NCBI GenBank assembly: GCA_017654935.2
Contig: CM065710.1
Location: 13,991,224 to 14,055,223 of the forward strand
Length of the DNA: 64,000 nt
Reading direction: 5' to 3'
From: Phymorhynchus buccinoides
Taxonomy: Eukaryota; Mollusca; Gastropoda; Neogastropoda; Raphitomidae
Made by a program: the position numbers and the translations under genes. The notes under the pieces are model-generated. The model saw only the letters and a program-made list of their open reading frames with translations, ran no database searches and was not told where the DNA came from. Below are positions 42,594 to 56,775 of this stretch, piece after piece; the first letter of the stretch is position 1, and each line of letters opens with the position of its first letter.

Positions 42594-43247
42594 GTTCAAA
42601 AATCTCGATTTTTTGATTTTTTAGTTAGATACACAGTCAGCTCTCTAATTGTTCCCGCCACCTTCCACCAAAAGCTTGTATATCTAACGACTTTCTATCT
42701 GGGGTAAATGAGGTTGTGAAAATAGACAAAAAACTCTCGCAAGTCCCAAATTCAGATCTAGTTAAGGACAAAAATCTTGTATCTTCGTTCTTTTCATGTC
42801 TAAAAAAAAAAAATTCTTAAAATAATTTTAACGAAATGCAGGACTAAACTCGCAACGTCTTGAACAACATATTCATCATAGTTAACCCTTTCATCGCCAC
42901 TGTCGCCTCTTGGCACCACAATGATTTAACACCCATGTCACTTAAAGGCATCAAATGAGGGTCTGGTATCCAGTGACCTTATGTTCTTCATTTTGGGAGG
43001 TAATGATAGGCCCTATTTTATGCACGTCACAGAAGAATCCCAAATATTGCACACATAATCTTTTCTCTACCCAGGTAAGCTTAATGGAAAGTTTTAGCTG
43101 AAAAATGACTGGCGTTGAAAGGGTTAATCAATTGTGGTCAACGCGGTTAATTTTTAAAAATGTTTTTTAAATTTTTCTCAAAACTACCAAAATTGAGATA
43201 CGAGGTTTTTCAATTTCACCGACGATATGTTCATTCCAGAAAAGTTA
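42562..43247. repeat. AACTT-terminus element, copy C
   Basis: Counterpart of 15236-15928, with the piggyBac-like MITE nested at 42882-43127. Confidence 0.75.
42882..43127. repeat. piggyBac-like MITE, copy C
   Basis: 246 bp, TTAA on both sides, TTAACCCTTTCATCGCCACT to CTGGCGTTGAAAGGGTTAA. Confidence 0.8.
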
Positions 43248-44010
43248 TATATGTCAGAGTCGGTTAAATATAACGTAAAAGAAAACAGTCACAGCTGATT
43301 GTAATTATGCAACTATCAAGTCCGCATGATACAACGTAATTTCACGATAAACAAAACTAAAAAAAAAGTCAACAAATAAAACAGAGCATTTCACATAATT
43401 ATTCACGCATACATTTGCAAGAAAACAAGAATAAAAACTGGGAATACAAAATACTTGTATATGGATAACTTAACAAAATCAAATCAAATAAAAAAAGATT
43501 TTTACATCATTCTGGTACAAAAATACTTTGGCATTTTTATGAACATAAATACAAGAAAACAACTATAATGTAGAATCTCAAGACTTCTTTGGTCATGGTT
43601 TGTAAACAATATATAATATTTTCTATCGTAATAAACAGCAATATAATATAGCATGTTCATATTAATAAAAAAAACAATAAATAAGTTAGAATGTTAAAAA
43701 AATGCTTGTGCCATGGTTTGCGTATTTACTAATTTAGACATGTCAGCTCAAAATGTATAAGTCAAAAGTCATGTTTCTTTATTGTCCATTGGCATTGTAC
43801 AACGCACATGGAAACTTGTCTTCCACCGTGTAAAATACAAATATTAAATAAAAGAATAAAACAAATTTACATTAACAATGTTTTTTTAAAAACATTTAGG
43901 CAGCTTTTTCCCGCTCTTATTATCTCATAAATAAAAATCCATAATGATTAAAAAAGGAGATGACAATGACTTGTTCATGATTTGCATACTTCAACTCAAT
44001 TAATTAAATG

Positions 44011-44369
44011 TGACCCAGCACCACGAAAGGGACATTAAGTCGCTGGGCTAGATTCTCATAACAGGCTTTAAAAGTCAAAAATCTCATTTTTTGTCAATTT
44101 TGAGTTATGGGTATGTTTGTGTTCTCTAACACAAAACGAGTAGGTCAAAGCATTTTCTTCAGCTAGGCCTGACTTTAGACTGTTTTCTTCTCAACATGGC
44201 CGACGCTCACCCTACTAACTTTAAATGCTCATAACTCTGGAAGAACGGAAAAAGATACAACAATGGTTCTTGCATCATTAGAAAGAGAATTGTCTGAAGT
44301 TTTCAAATGTATACTTTTTCTCAGAATGGTCAGTTTGACACTTAATGTCCCTTTCGTGGTGCCGAGTCA
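44011..44369. repeat. TGACCCAGCACC MITE, copy C
   Basis: Counterpart of 14107-14470 with both termini intact. Confidence 0.8.
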
Positions 44370-45240
44370 CAAATATTATCACTCTCAATAATTATTCACA
44401 CTATCCAAATTCCCCATACATACCCTGATAAAAACAAAATCAGAGACTTATTTATAAAACGAAAAAGTTGTCATTTGGTCAACATTTACCCAACCTCCTT
44501 TACTTCCTCATCAGTCACACACAAAATCGCATGCAAGCAAGCGCGGATTCGCAATCGTTTGTGGCAGCGGTCTATTTTTACCACTCCAATCATTACATAC
44601 ACTGAGTCGCCTCCCCTGGCTCTTCAATAATTTAAATCTGTAAACCAGAATGTTATCTCTGCACCATTTCGTAACTTTTTACATCTTTTGAAAACATTTA
44701 AAACTATTTATCCTACTTATACTCATCGAAAGAAGCACCGCATACTCGTCGTGTCTGTTGCAGTGTCTGTATTACGTATGTTTATTATTTTGTACGCCTT
44801 AAAATGAAGATTCATGTGCTCTGTTCAGTATACAATTCTTTCCATACCTAAGGACTGTAGATATGACAAATGAAATGTCACTTTATGGCCAAGTATTTTT
44901 TTCTCTTTTACAATATGTGCGACAATTTTGGACCGACCGACAAAGTGAGTTATAGGTTTGTGGCTTGTGCCACAAACAAAAAAGAGAAAAAAATTGGGTG
45001 GCGCGCCTCTGGCTCCAGGTGGGAGCAACCCGAATTTCACAGAGACGCCTCTGTGACTATAAAGTACCTAATACCAAATACATAAAACAGAAAAGTATCA
45101 TTCTGCCTATTAGGCTATACTTCCATACACAATACCGTAGTTTTCTCACTTTAAGGTGTGCTTTATTATAAAGGCGCATCCCCCTAATTTTACATCAAAC
45201 TCAGATTTTTTTAATTTATACTATCATATTTTACGGACTA

Positions 45241-45782
45241 CAGTGGACCCTCCCTTATAGGACCTTCAAAAATCAGTTTGTTCAGTTTAACGTCATGTAT
45301 CGGCTTTCGCCATGTACGACGGGCTGAACAAACAAACCAAGGTATAAACAAAAATTTATGTTCCTGAATCACTGTCTTAGCCAAAAGGCCGAGAAGCGAT
45401 CAGAAGCGATTGTCAAAAATCATCCAAAATGGGGTCTTATAAGGGAGGGGTCTTACATAAGGGAGGTAATTTTAATACTTACAAAGAAGGGCAATGTCTC
45501 AGAGAAGTAGGTCTTATGTGGGAGGGAGTCTTATAATGGGAGGTCTTATAAGGGAGGGGTCTTATAAGGGAGGTAATCTTAATACTTACAAAGAAGGGCA
45601 ATGTCTCATAGAAGTAGGTCTTATGTGGGAAGGAGTCTTATAATGGGAGGTCTTATAAGGGAGGGGTCTTATATAAGGGAGGTAATTTTAATACTTACAA
45701 AGAAGGGCAATGTCTCAGAGAAGTAGGTCTTATGTGGGAGGGAGTCTTATAATGGGAGGTCTTATAAGGGAGGTTTCCACTG
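45241..45782. repeat. pogo-like MITE with U2 fragment and array, copy C
   Basis: Counterpart of 12689-13231. The U2 5' end is on the reverse strand at about 45374-45400 and is intact. The three 108-bp units are at about 45435-45760. Confidence 0.7.
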
Positions 45783-46354
45783 CATAAGGCGATACTTATT
45801 TCCCTAAACTGAGACCCCTGCACCGTATTGTGCTGATGACGTGACCTCACACAGCATGCAATAACGGGTGACGCTGCACTCACTGCAACGCGCTCTCCCG
45901 GTGGGAGCAACCCAAATTTCACATTGACGGGTCTATACGACTAGAAAATACCAAAATACTAAAATACAAAATTTTAAAAAATGGCTAAAACGTGGCTGCC
46001 GATCCCAAATCTTTCTCTTTTTTTAAAAACGCATTTGCAATAATGTAAAAATTGGCTTCGATTAAAAACACAGTAACCTCCCTCACCACGGAATTTCAAC
46101 CGTTAAGTTTTCATTTTTTATAATCTAAAAGCTACGAGGTTTTCCGTAAGCGTGTGTAATTTTTGGACGGGTAAACTCCTATCTTTTAATCTGGCCATTA
46201 AGACAGCCACGTTCATTCCATCTGTGGACATTAGCATCCACATCCATAGAACACTTTGGAATTGTTAAGTTCTATAAATGGGGGAGAAAAAACACACAGT
46301 CAAAGTATTGATAGCGTTCAGCCAGTTGTTGTTGGGTTTTTTTGCTCACAAATG

Positions 46355-46839
<485 letters not shown>

Positions 46840-46970
46840 ACTCTAGCAGTGACCAGATTTGAACTTATAAAAGAATCAAAAGAACAACAACTGACTTGTT
46901 ACCGATAAAACTGAAACTTTTTCATACCCAAAAAAAAACCAAAACGATACAAATTCAAAATCACCCTACG

Positions 46971-47348
46971 TCAGTGGAACAGCTTAGAATCCTTACGATG
47001 AAAAATCACGTCCGAATCGTTCACAAAATTCATGTTCAGATAATGCAACTCGTAACAGCACGACACAGACTTCCTCGTAACGTTCGACGTGTAATCACCG
47101 AACGGGTTGCGACGATAATTGAACTTCCTGAAGTTGAACCTTGTCTCCAGAGGGCGCAGGAGGTTGTACATGTGGACGAAATCCTTCTTGACGGTCGGCA
47201 TGTCGATTTTGGAGACCTTGAACAGTTCTCGGCTGTGCATCTCGAAGCCGAACTGTTGGACGTTGCGCAGGGATTCTTCCTGGTAGATCGTCTTGAGCAC
47301 CTCCCACTCGGAGTACTCGATGTCGATCTTGACGTAGTTGATGACACT
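46971..47348 (-). CDS. METTL24-like terminal coding exon 5, copy C
   Basis: 378 bp, same reading as 11142-11519: SVINYVKIDIEYSEWEVL at the start, SCCYELHYLNMNFV near the end, TGA stop at 46971-46973. Intact frame and acceptor (TTTCAG). Confidence 0.88.
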   Translation of the reverse strand, partial: SVINYVKIDIEYSEWEVLKTIYQEESLRNVQQFGFEMHSRELFKVSKIDMPTVKKDFVHMYNLLRPLETRFNFRKFNYRRNPFGDYTSNVTRKSVSCCYELHYLNMNFVNDSDVIFHRKDSKLFH

Positions 47349-47389
47349 CTGAAACATATAAAACACAAACGATAATAATAGCAGTAGTA

Positions 47390-47892
47390 CAGTGAAACCT
47401 CCCTTATAAGACTTCCCATTATAAGACCGGTAAAACCACATTAGACCTACTTCTCTGAGACATTGCCCTTCTTTGTAAGTATTAAAATTACCTCCCTTCT
47501 AAAGACCCCTCCCTTACAAGACCTTCAAAAATCATCCCAAATGTGGTCTTATAGGCCTCTGCAACTAGGGTAATTAACGCCCTTGACAGTGAGAGTGATT
47601 CCCTTGCTGGTCAGTACTGACAAGGGCATTCACTCTTGCGAAAGGCAGCCATTTAGTGGCCTCAAATAGGGTTATTGGTGAGAGTTATCCCCTTGTTTGG
47701 TCAGTACTGAACCATCTTCCCCCACCCATCAAGGGCATTCAGTCTTGCAAAAGGTGTTCTTTGCAGTAGCCAATAAGGGAGGGGTCTTATGAGGGAGAGG
47801 TCTTATAAGGGAGATAATCTTAATAAGACCACATAAGACCCCTCCCTTATAAGACCACATTTTGGAGGGAGGTTCTTATAAGGGATATAGTG
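47390..47892. repeat. pogo-like MITE before exon 5, copy C
   Basis: Counterpart of 10597-11100; CAGTGAAACCTCCC terminus lies 41 bp from exon 5. Confidence 0.6.
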
Positions 47893-48180
47893 TTTTTATA
47901 GCACCTTTCAATCAATCAATCAATCAACTTTGATCGTCTTTACAAGAACGTAATTTTTTTTAATCTCACATGCATATAACCATAACATATGAACATAAAA
48001 CGCAAACATAAGAATAATAAGACAGAAGTCATTCATAAACTTCTATTCATAAAACAGCATAAGACATTTTTCACAGACAATTTTTTTTTTCCACATAAAC
48101 ATAAAACTATAAGTTAGTAAATCAGAATAAAAGCAAAATAAGACACAAGGAGGCACACGCACGCACACACACATACATAG

Positions 48181-48296
48181 TGTAGAGTGGCACAGTGGTA
48201 GCGCGTTCGCCTTGTGTCAAGTAAACCCGAGTTCGAACCTGGGTACAGGGGATTTTTCCTCTCACTTTGCACTAGGCCTTGCGGTCTGAACGTGGA

Positions 48297-48327
<31 letters not shown>

Positions 48328-48467
48328 CGTGTGCTCATGCACTTAGCACACGTTAAACCCAGTGGCAACGGAAAAGTTGTCATTTGGTCAAAATTTACCC
48401 CCCTCCCTTCCTTCCTCATCAGTCACACAAAAATCGCAGGTCAAAAAAAATAAAAAAAATAAAAAGT
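48181..48467 (+). mobile_element. tRNA-derived SINE, copy C
   Basis: Forward-strand SINE. A-box-like TGGCACAGTGG at 48188-48198, B-box-like GAGTTCGAACC at 48229-48239, then the central domain (TTTCGGATGAGACGATAAAC) and an A-rich tail. Best-preserved copy. Confidence 0.75.
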
Positions 48468-49059
48468 GGGTTCTGGCTGTGACGCGCTCTCCAGGTGGGA
48501 GCAACCCGAATTTCACAGAGACTGTAATGTACCTAACCTAACCTAACCTAACACACTTAAATTTCAAAAAATCTTTGAATTAATTTCAATCCAAGGTGTT
48601 TCCGTTCACCGATTCGCACTGCAGCCACACTATTCTCCTCCCACACTCATTCAACCATTTCCATAACTGCGGCAGCGGGTACGGGTGAAAGGAACGATTG
48701 TCTTTGTGATAAAACTACAAACAAAAATCAATACCAAATCACAGAAATATAATAATATATAGCGCATAATCTTGCAAAGCAACTCAATGCGCTTTTCACT
48801 CACCATTCGTACAAACATTTCTAACAAACTGGCCCACACATCCTCACCATACATCTCTATGAAAATGAATACATATTAGAGAATGCATTGCATATAATCA
48901 TAACACAACACACTAACACCCACCTCCCTTCAACACCACCACCCCAACCATCCCCCCACTCCCCCCCCCCCATCCCCCCCCACCCATCCCCACCCCTGCC
49001 CCCCTACTCCCCACCCCATACACACACACGCGCACGCGTTAACCTCATACTCAACGTCT

Positions 49060-49470
49060 TCAATGAGCTGGAAAACAAGAGTGGGGAAAGGATCATAGAC
49101 TTTGCAGAGAGAAAGCTTTCCTGAAGAAGTGGGTCTTTAGTTGGGACTTGAAGGAAGGAAGAGTGGACTGGTTACGGGTATGGTCAGGGAGAGAATTCCA
49201 AACGTTTGGTGCAACAAAACTAAACGCCCTCTCACCCGAAGATTTCAAGGACCGCTTAGGAACTTTAAGAAGTTTCTGGGAAGAAGAACGAAGAGTACGA
49301 GAGCTTTGGTAGGTGCAGAGAGAAGAAGAGAGGTACTGAGGAAGAGTTTTGTCAAAGTGACGAAAAGCGAGAGTAGCCATCTTGAACTGCCAGCGGAATT
49401 TGACAGGAAGCCAGTGGATGATATTTGTATGTTTTCGTTTGATGTCGCCCCTACCCACCCCTCACACCCC
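49060..49470 (-). mobile_element. CR1/L2-type LINE 3' end, frame intact, copy C
   Basis: Reverse-strand copy with an unbroken frame of about 115 residues from IHWLPVKFRWQF through LRSSSQKLLKVPKRSL and FVAPNVWNSLPDHTRN to FKSQLKTHFFRKAF. Only the C-terminal tail of the reverse transcriptase protein is present, so it cannot be active. Confidence 0.85.
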
Positions 49471-49525
49471 TAACAGTGAGAAACAAAAAAATAATAATTA
49501 CGAAAACGAAATTTCATCAACTCAC

Positions 49526-49577
49526 TCCTTCCAGGCCCTCCTCTTTAATGAGTGTGCCAAGAGTTTTCATTTCCATC
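49526..49577 (-). CDS. Duplicate of exon 4 end: possible mutually exclusive exon, copy C
   Basis: Identical in structure to 8912-8963: CTGCAG acceptor, MEMKTLGTLIKEEGLEG, GTGAGT donor, phases equal to those of exon 4. Confidence 0.5.
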
Positions 49578-49947
49578 CTGCAGAGTTGATTACGTTTCGA
49601 GAACACATAGACAGAAAGACAAACAGAGACCAATACTCCTCCTCCTCCTCCTCTGCGTTCCCAGACCATATGGCCACAATGGGTAAGGTACATATGTGTC
49701 AGATTTTCAGTTTCCACTGGTCTCCCCGCTGCGTACAGCCACACATTCCGATTTCGGAGGAGCTCAAGGGAGAAAAGTTATTTGGAAGATTTTTTTTTTA
49801 AGGCAGGAGAATGGGCCAATAAGTCAGAAATAAGTCAGAAAGATGGTAGATGATAGAAAGCAAAGGGAAAAGGCAGACACACAAAAAAGACAGGAAAGTG
49901 AGAAACAAACCAGTAACAATTACGGATAACAAAACTCGTAAACTCAC

Positions 49948-50086
49948 CCCTTCCAGCCCCTCCTCTTTAATGAGCGTGCCCAGAGTTTTCATCTTCCAGC
50001 CGGCGGTGTTGACCGTGTTTCGCGGGCCGATGCCGATCCGCTTGAACTCAATCAGGGGGCTTCGCTTGCTGCTCATTTCTGTGATG
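49948..50086 (-). CDS. METTL24-like coding exon 4, copy C
   Basis: 139 bp, same reading as 8413-8551, intact acceptor and GTGAGT donor. The MITE at 50101-50414 ends 14 bp upstream of it. Confidence 0.8.
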
Positions 50087-50100
50087 CTAAAAAAAAACAA

Positions 50101-50414
50101 TTAACCCCTTCAGTGCCGAGCCCGGTTCCGGTTCCGGGGCAACTATTTGCCAAGCTGTTTTAGGTTGCCGCGTCTATCGCAAAGCTTTCTGAATAAAAGT
50201 GCATATTATAACCTATGCTTTTGTGAATGGGGATTGAATATACTGTCCTTTGAGAACACTCTCACATGCATTCCAACATACTGAGTAAAGCGTATTGGAT
50301 AGAAAAAGGGGAAACTCTTAGAATAACCCTATGACGGATATTTCCGTGACGGGGCAGTTTATAGGTTACCGGAGGTTGACGGAAATATCCGTGACGGGGC
50401 AGTGAAGAGGTTAA
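50101..50414. repeat. piggyBac-like MITE adjoining exon 4, copy C
   Basis: TTAACCCCTTCAGTGCCGAG to GGCAGTGAAGAGGTTAA, 314 bp, TTAA-bounded. Confidence 0.7.
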
Positions 50415-51019
50415 ATAAATAAAGTTTACAAATCCCCTCCCCACCCACCTGTAAAACAACACACACAAAAACAACTATTTTGGCCCTATACAGGAAAGAG
50501 GTTCTGTTGTCATCATGTTTTATTTCATTCATAGATTTGTTTATATCATTGATTATGATTATGTTTAAAAATAACAATAATAAAGTATTTTTGTAGGATT
50601 TACTAAGTCATGTAATTTAACCTATCCATTCGTCTTGTCCGCGCACTTGACTGGCATCCTGCGGTTTCAAGCTTCGACGCCATTGTTGCATTGTTGCTAT
50701 GGTATTTGACCGAGTAATGGAGGTAAACAACTCTAATTTTCACGAAGTGCCCTCCCCTATTATTTTCAGAAAATAATTGAAGAAGATTTGCGCTCAACCT
50801 TGTTTGATGCAAATGTGTATTATTTTTGTCAAATAAATGCTATGTAGTTTTCTATGAATTACAGCATAAATAAAGGAAGTATGTGTGCGTATGCTTAAGA
50901 GAATGCATGCATGAATACAAATGCATGCATACATGTGGGCATGCCGACAGTCTTTTTTGTTTTGTTTGTTTGTTTGTGTGTTTGGTTGGGTTTTTTGCAT
51001 ATTCATCACACAAACGTAC

Positions 51020-51094
51020 CTGGGGTCATAGGCCAGCACTTTACAGCCGTAAATTTTAGCCAGGGAGTCATCAAACTGCCAGTCCCTTCCAATC
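51020..51094 (-). CDS. METTL24-like coding exon 3, copy C
   Basis: 75 bp, same reading as 7406-7480 (IGRDWQFDDSLAKIYGC, KVLAYDP), with intact CCTGCGAGG-side acceptor and GTACGT donor. Confidence 0.8.
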
Positions 51095-51736
51095 CTGCGA
51101 GGAAACAAACACACGAAAAAATATACATGCTACAAGATGGCAGCATATAAGTCACAAAGTATGGATTAAATATAAGTTACAACTTCTAATTAGTAGCAAT
51201 GCAGACTCCCCCATTTGAGGGGGGGGGGGGGATTATTACATTGCCTTTGTAAACTTCCAAGATAGAACAACCAAGTTCAAAACCCGCCCCAAATCGCTTG
51301 TGGTCAAATTTTCTTTCTGGGATGAATTAAAAAAAATCTGAAGTTCAGCTTCTGGTCAAATTAAAAATACTGAAATCAGTGTAAAACTGAAAGAGTAGCA
51401 CCCATGTGTCACCAAAAAACTGTATCTCTGCATAACATTATTACAGAGACACTGCACCGTACTTTTGAAACAAGGTTTCTTAAAAATGAGAAGCAAAGGA
51501 AAGTGAAACAAAACATAGCATCAATGACGTTCAAAGAGTACACATTCAGATTCAGTGATTCACACACACAAAATTAACACATGCACACTCCGACCCACTC
51601 GTAAAAACATGGTTGCCTCTAACATACAGACCTTCCTCGCGCACAAACGGAAATAAACATGCGCACACACACACCATGCACACACCCTTTTCTTCTCCCC
51701 CCCCCCCCCTCCTCCTCTCACCCCAAGACAGATATT

Positions 51737-53500
51737 TTAACCCTTTCACCGCCAACCATTTTTCATAGCAAAATAATACCATTAACCCTTTCCGCCGCCA
51801 GCCATTTTTCATAGCAAAATAATACCATTAACCCTTTCACCGCCAACCATTTTTCATAGCAAAATAATACCATTAACCCTTTCACCGCCATCCATTTTTT
51901 ATAGCAAAATAATACCATTAACCCTTTCACCGCCAACCATTTTTTATAGCAAAATAATACCATTAACCCTTTCACCGCCAGCCATTTTTTATAGCAAAAT
52001 AATACCATTAACCCTTTTCGCCGCCAACCATTTTTTATAGCAAAATAATACCATTAACCCTTTCACCGCCAGCCATTTTTTATAGCAAAATAATACCATT
52101 AACCCTTTCACCGCCAGCCATGTTTTATAGCAAAATAATACCATTAACCCTTTCACCGCCAGCCATTTTTTTTAGCAAAATAATACCATTAACCCTTTCA
52201 CCGCCAGCCATTTTTTATAGCAAAATAATACCATTAACCCTTTCACCGCCAGCCATTTTTTTATAGCAAAATAATACCATTAACCCTTTCGCCGCCAGCC
52301 ATTTTTTATAGCAAAATAATACCATTAACCCTTTCACCGCCAGCCATTTTTTATAGCAAAATAATACCATTAACCCTTTCACCGCCAGCCATTTTTTATA
52401 GCAAAATAATACCATTAACCCTTTCACCGCCAGCCATTTTTTATAGCAAAATAATACCATTAACCCTTTCACCGCCAGCCATGTTTTATAGCAAAATAAT
52501 ACCATTAACCCTTTCACCGCCAGCCATTTTTTATAGCAAAATAATACCATTAACCCTTTCACCGCCAGCCATGTTTTATAGCAAAATAATACCATTAACC
52601 CTTTCGCCACCAGCCATTTTTTATAGCAAAAAAATACCATTAACCCTTTCACCGCCAACCATTTTTTATAGCAAAATAATACCATTAACCCTTTTCGCCG
52701 CCAGCCATTTTTTATAGCAAAATAATACCATTAACCCTTTCACCGCCAACCATTTTTTATAGCAAAAAATAATACCATTAACCCTTTCGCCGCCAGCCAT
52801 TTTTTTATAGCAAAATAATACCATTAACCCTTTTCGCCGCCAACCATTTTTTATAGCAAAATAATACCATTAACCCTTTCACCGCCAGCCATTTTTTATA
52901 GCAAAATAATACCATTAACCCTTTCACCGCCAGCCATGTTTTTATAGCAAAATAATACCATTAACCCTTTCACCGCCAGCCATGTTTTATAGCAAAATAA
53001 TACCATTAACCCTTTCACCGCCAGCCATGTTTTATAGCAAAATAATACCATTAACCCTTTCACCGCCAGCCATTTTTTATAGCAAAATAATACCATTAAC
53101 CCTTTCACCACCAGCCATGTTTTATAGCAAAATAATACCATTAACCCTTTCACCGCCAGCCATTTTTTATAGCAAAATAATACCATTAACCCTTTCACCG
53201 CCAACCATTTTTTATAGCAAAATAATACCATTAACCCTTTTCGCCACCAGCCATTTTTCATAGCAAAATAATACCATTAACCCTTTCACCGCCAACCATT
53301 TTTTATAGCAAAATACCATTAACCCTTTCGCCACCAGCCATTTTTTATAGCAAAATAATACCATTAACCCTTTCACCGCCAACCATTTTTTATAGCAAAA
53401 TAATACCATTAACCCTTTCACCGCCAACCATTTTTTATAGCAAAATAATACCATTAACCCTTTCACCGCCAGCCATTTTTCAGCCAAAAAATACCATTAA
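51737..53500. repeat. 45-bp satellite, copy C
   Basis: About 39 regular units of the same satellite as 5009-6760, in reverse orientation (TTAACCCTTTCACCGCCAGC...). The unit next to the element boundary (53454-53500) is the true MITE terminus, with TTTTTCAGCCAAAAAATACC in place of TTTTTTATAGCAAAATAATA. Confidence 0.95.
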
Positions 53501-54075
53501 ACTTAACTGAATAGAGAAAATAAAATTATCTGCAATATTGCGAATTCCTCTGTGACATGTATAACCGGCTCGGTTGCTGTGGCTTACCGAATGGGGTATG
53601 AACGAGTTGGCTTCGATAAATGTGTGTGTTTATGTGTGTGCGTGTGCGTGTGTGTGTGTTAGAGAGAGAGAGAGTTGCTTTGTATATGCGCTGTTGCTGG
53701 TTGGTGTCACTCTTGAATGCTGTTTTTGTTGTCTGTTGATGAATCATTGATTGTAAAGCGCTTTGGGCTCATCTGAGGTAAAGCGCTATATAAATGTACA
53801 ATTATTATTATTAGGCCTATGAAAGAAAATAGGGTATTTGGATAACAGGCCCTGATTTGATGCCATTTAGCGACATGGGTGTCAAAGACCCCCCCCCCCC
53901 CCCCCCCCCCACGTCACGTGTCACATTCCCTCTTATGCTTGGAAGATGTCTTAAGATTTCTTACCAGCTATAAGAGGGAAAAACACGTGAAAACCATGAT
54001 TTTGACACGTGACGTGGTGGGTCTTTAAACCATTGTGGTGCATAAATTACGCGACATTGGCGGTGAAAGGGTTAA
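53454..54075. repeat. piggyBac-like MITE with nested insertions, copy C
   Basis: Counterpart of 4419-5047, TTAA at both edges. The nested foldback element is at about 53882-54028; its C run has 22 bases. Confidence 0.75.
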
Positions 54076-54103
54076 ACACACACACACACACACACACACA
54101 TAC

Positions 54104-54232
54104 CCGAAAGACATGACCACACAGGGGCGAAGGAGAGAGAAAGGGGGAGATAAGCAGACATTCCATCCGCCGTCGTGAGGGTGACCCAAGCGCATGTCGT
54201 TATTACATCGAACATCTTTGTTTTCCAAATAT
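54104..54232 (-). CDS. METTL24-like coding exon 2, copy C
   Basis: 129 bp, same reading as 4264-4392, with DGGWNVCL and PCVVMSFG. Intact splice sites. Confidence 0.8.
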
Positions 54233-55439
54233 CTGAAAGGAAACACACACACAAAAATGAAGCACTGTTAAAGCGGTATGAAACATGGTGTCTCAAACCC
54301 AGGGTCGGTCAGCCCCGCCCACAGCCAACATTCCTGCCTCTTTTCCCGTAAAGGTCTTCCCCTCAGTGCCAGCTGGCCAAATTCTTTTGACCCTGGCTAA
54401 ACAGGCTACCACTACTATGATTACTGAAGTGATGGCAAAGACATTCCAGATTCCCTTACCTGTCATACAATATCTACCAGCCTACTGCTAGACTGTAAAA
54501 TCTGACAGACAGGGAGAGACAGGGAGAGACAGGGGCAGAGAGAGAGAGAGAGAGACGGAAACAGACAGACAGACAAAGAAAGAAAGACAGACAGACAGAG
54601 AATACAAAAAAAGAAATCAAGGACAAAAAAGAGTGAAAGTTGTAAGAACTGATAAAAGGAAAGTAAAAGAAAAAGAATGAAATAAAACAAGAAAGAAAAA
54701 GAAAATGACACTTTTTAAAAAAAATAAGAGAACAATGAACAATGATTTACTGAACCGGGCCAACTGCCCAGAGAGCGATCATTGTAAAACGATAGAGAAA
54801 TTGATCTGATCATGTGCGTGTGATTATTGCCTCCAGTTGTTTATTTCTCTTTGTCTTCTTCACTTTTTCATTCTTCGTTTTATTTGTTTGTTTGTTTCTT
54901 TTCAGTTTCTTCCCTCCCTCCTTCAACCTTTCACCCTTCCCCAACTTAGTTTTTTGCTTATTTATTTTCTGTTCTTTCTTTCTTTTTATATCTTTTCATC
55001 CCTTTCTCTGTCTGGACCAAAAAGAAAGAATGAAAAAGGAGAGAGAGGGAGAAAGAAAAGAGAAAGGTAGACAGACAGACAGACATAGATAGATAGATAG
55101 ACAGACAGAGACAGGTAGACAGACTGTTTCCAAAAATTGCCTTCTCTATTGCACTTTAGATAGATTTAGTGTGTGTTTAGAAAGAAAGAAAGAGAAAGGA
55201 GAAAAGGGGGGGGGGGGTAGAGAGAAAGGGGGAGGAAGGAGTGAGAGAAGGAAAGAGAGTGGAGAGAAAGATAACTTGCATTCAAGCTGTCCATTCTGAT
55301 TATCTCAGAAGCTGGTATCTGCTCTGATAAAGTCTAGTTTAGATGAAGAAAAGCCAAACCAGCAAAATATGTGATTGGGGCGATGTATGAAATTCATAGC
55401 ATGTAAAAAATGAAATAAGGCACCTCCTGGGATAAGCTA

Positions 55440-55800
55440 AAAGTCTAATATGGAATGGCATAAGGTCATGGATTATTCTCCCATGGGGATACCGGATGAT
55501 CTTTCAGTACAGGTAGTTACCCCACCTTCTGGAAGTTCTATGTTAGCAACTTTTTTTTTTATCTACAACTCTTTTACTCTACTTTTTCCTCTTTTTACTA
55601 TCATCTACTATGTTTCTGCCTTACTGGCCCATTCACCTGCCTTTTTTTATCTTCCAAATATGTTTCTCATTTCAGCTCCTCTGAAATTGGAATGCCTTGG
55701 TTGAATGCAACGGGGAGACCAGTGAAAACTGAAAACCGTACACATACGTACCTCACCCATTATGGCCGTCTGGCATAGGAACACATAAGAAGAAGTAGAT
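55440..55800 (+). repeat. Dispersed repeat, family R1, copy C
   Basis: Counterpart of 2700-3060. Confidence 0.6.
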
Positions 55801-55842
55801 GGATTTCTCCCTCTTTTACTTTCTTTCTGTTATTTAATGGGG

Positions 55843-55987
55843 CGGGGAGGGGGGGGGGGGCGTCCAGAACTCCTGTAGCTCCCCCTCACCCGCCTCTCTC
55901 TCTCTCTCTCCCCCTCTCTCTCCTTCTCTCTCTCTCTAGGCCCAGCCTAAATTCTTATCCTTGGAAAAAATAAAGTGTCTGAAGTTT

Positions 55988-56035
<48 letters not shown>

Positions 56036-56229
56036 CTTCTCGCCCACCCTCACCCTCGCACATTATTTCTAATGCTGCCCCTGCCTTTCGCGTTCTGTCT
56101 GTCGGAGCAAGAAGCATTCTAGTCTTCTTGGTCGGAGCCTGTATCTGTCTTTTTTGTATCTTCCAACTTTCTGTATCTGTCTGCCTGTATGACTTTTCTT
56201 TCTCTTTGAGAATGTGTTCACGTGTGTGC

Positions 56230-56303
<74 letters not shown>

Positions 56304-56392
56304 CCTGCCATACCAGGCAGCGGAATTTCTCCCTACTCTTACCGACTTTCAACTGAAGTGGGAATTTTTACGTGCGTAAAGGAGAGTAAAGA

Positions 56393-56466
<74 letters not shown>

Positions 56467-56724
56467 GCACAGATGTTTACTGACGAAAGCTAAATAGGAG
56501 GGAGGCAGAGAGAAAAAGTGAAAGACAGACTGTCAGACAGAAACATGATAATCACTGTTATACGGGAAGAAAATAACAAATGATTTTACATACACAAATG
56601 CACACACACACACGTGCGCGCGCGCACACACACACACGCACACACACACACAAACACACACATGCATACACGCACGCACGCACACACGCGCACACACACA
56701 AACATAGTGATACTACAACACACA

Positions 56725-56767
<43 letters not shown>

Positions 56768-56775
56768 CCCCTACT
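55843..56775. repeat. Microsatellite cluster, copy C
   Basis: G run, CT, GT, GA, CA and GC/CA repeats corresponding to 1733-2650 in copy A, with different lengths and an extra GTG interruption near 56265. Confidence 0.9.

Noticed and set aside
51737..53500. The same repeat frames in copy C and a possible repeat protein
   Set aside because: No splice context, no start context, non-coding MITE origin.
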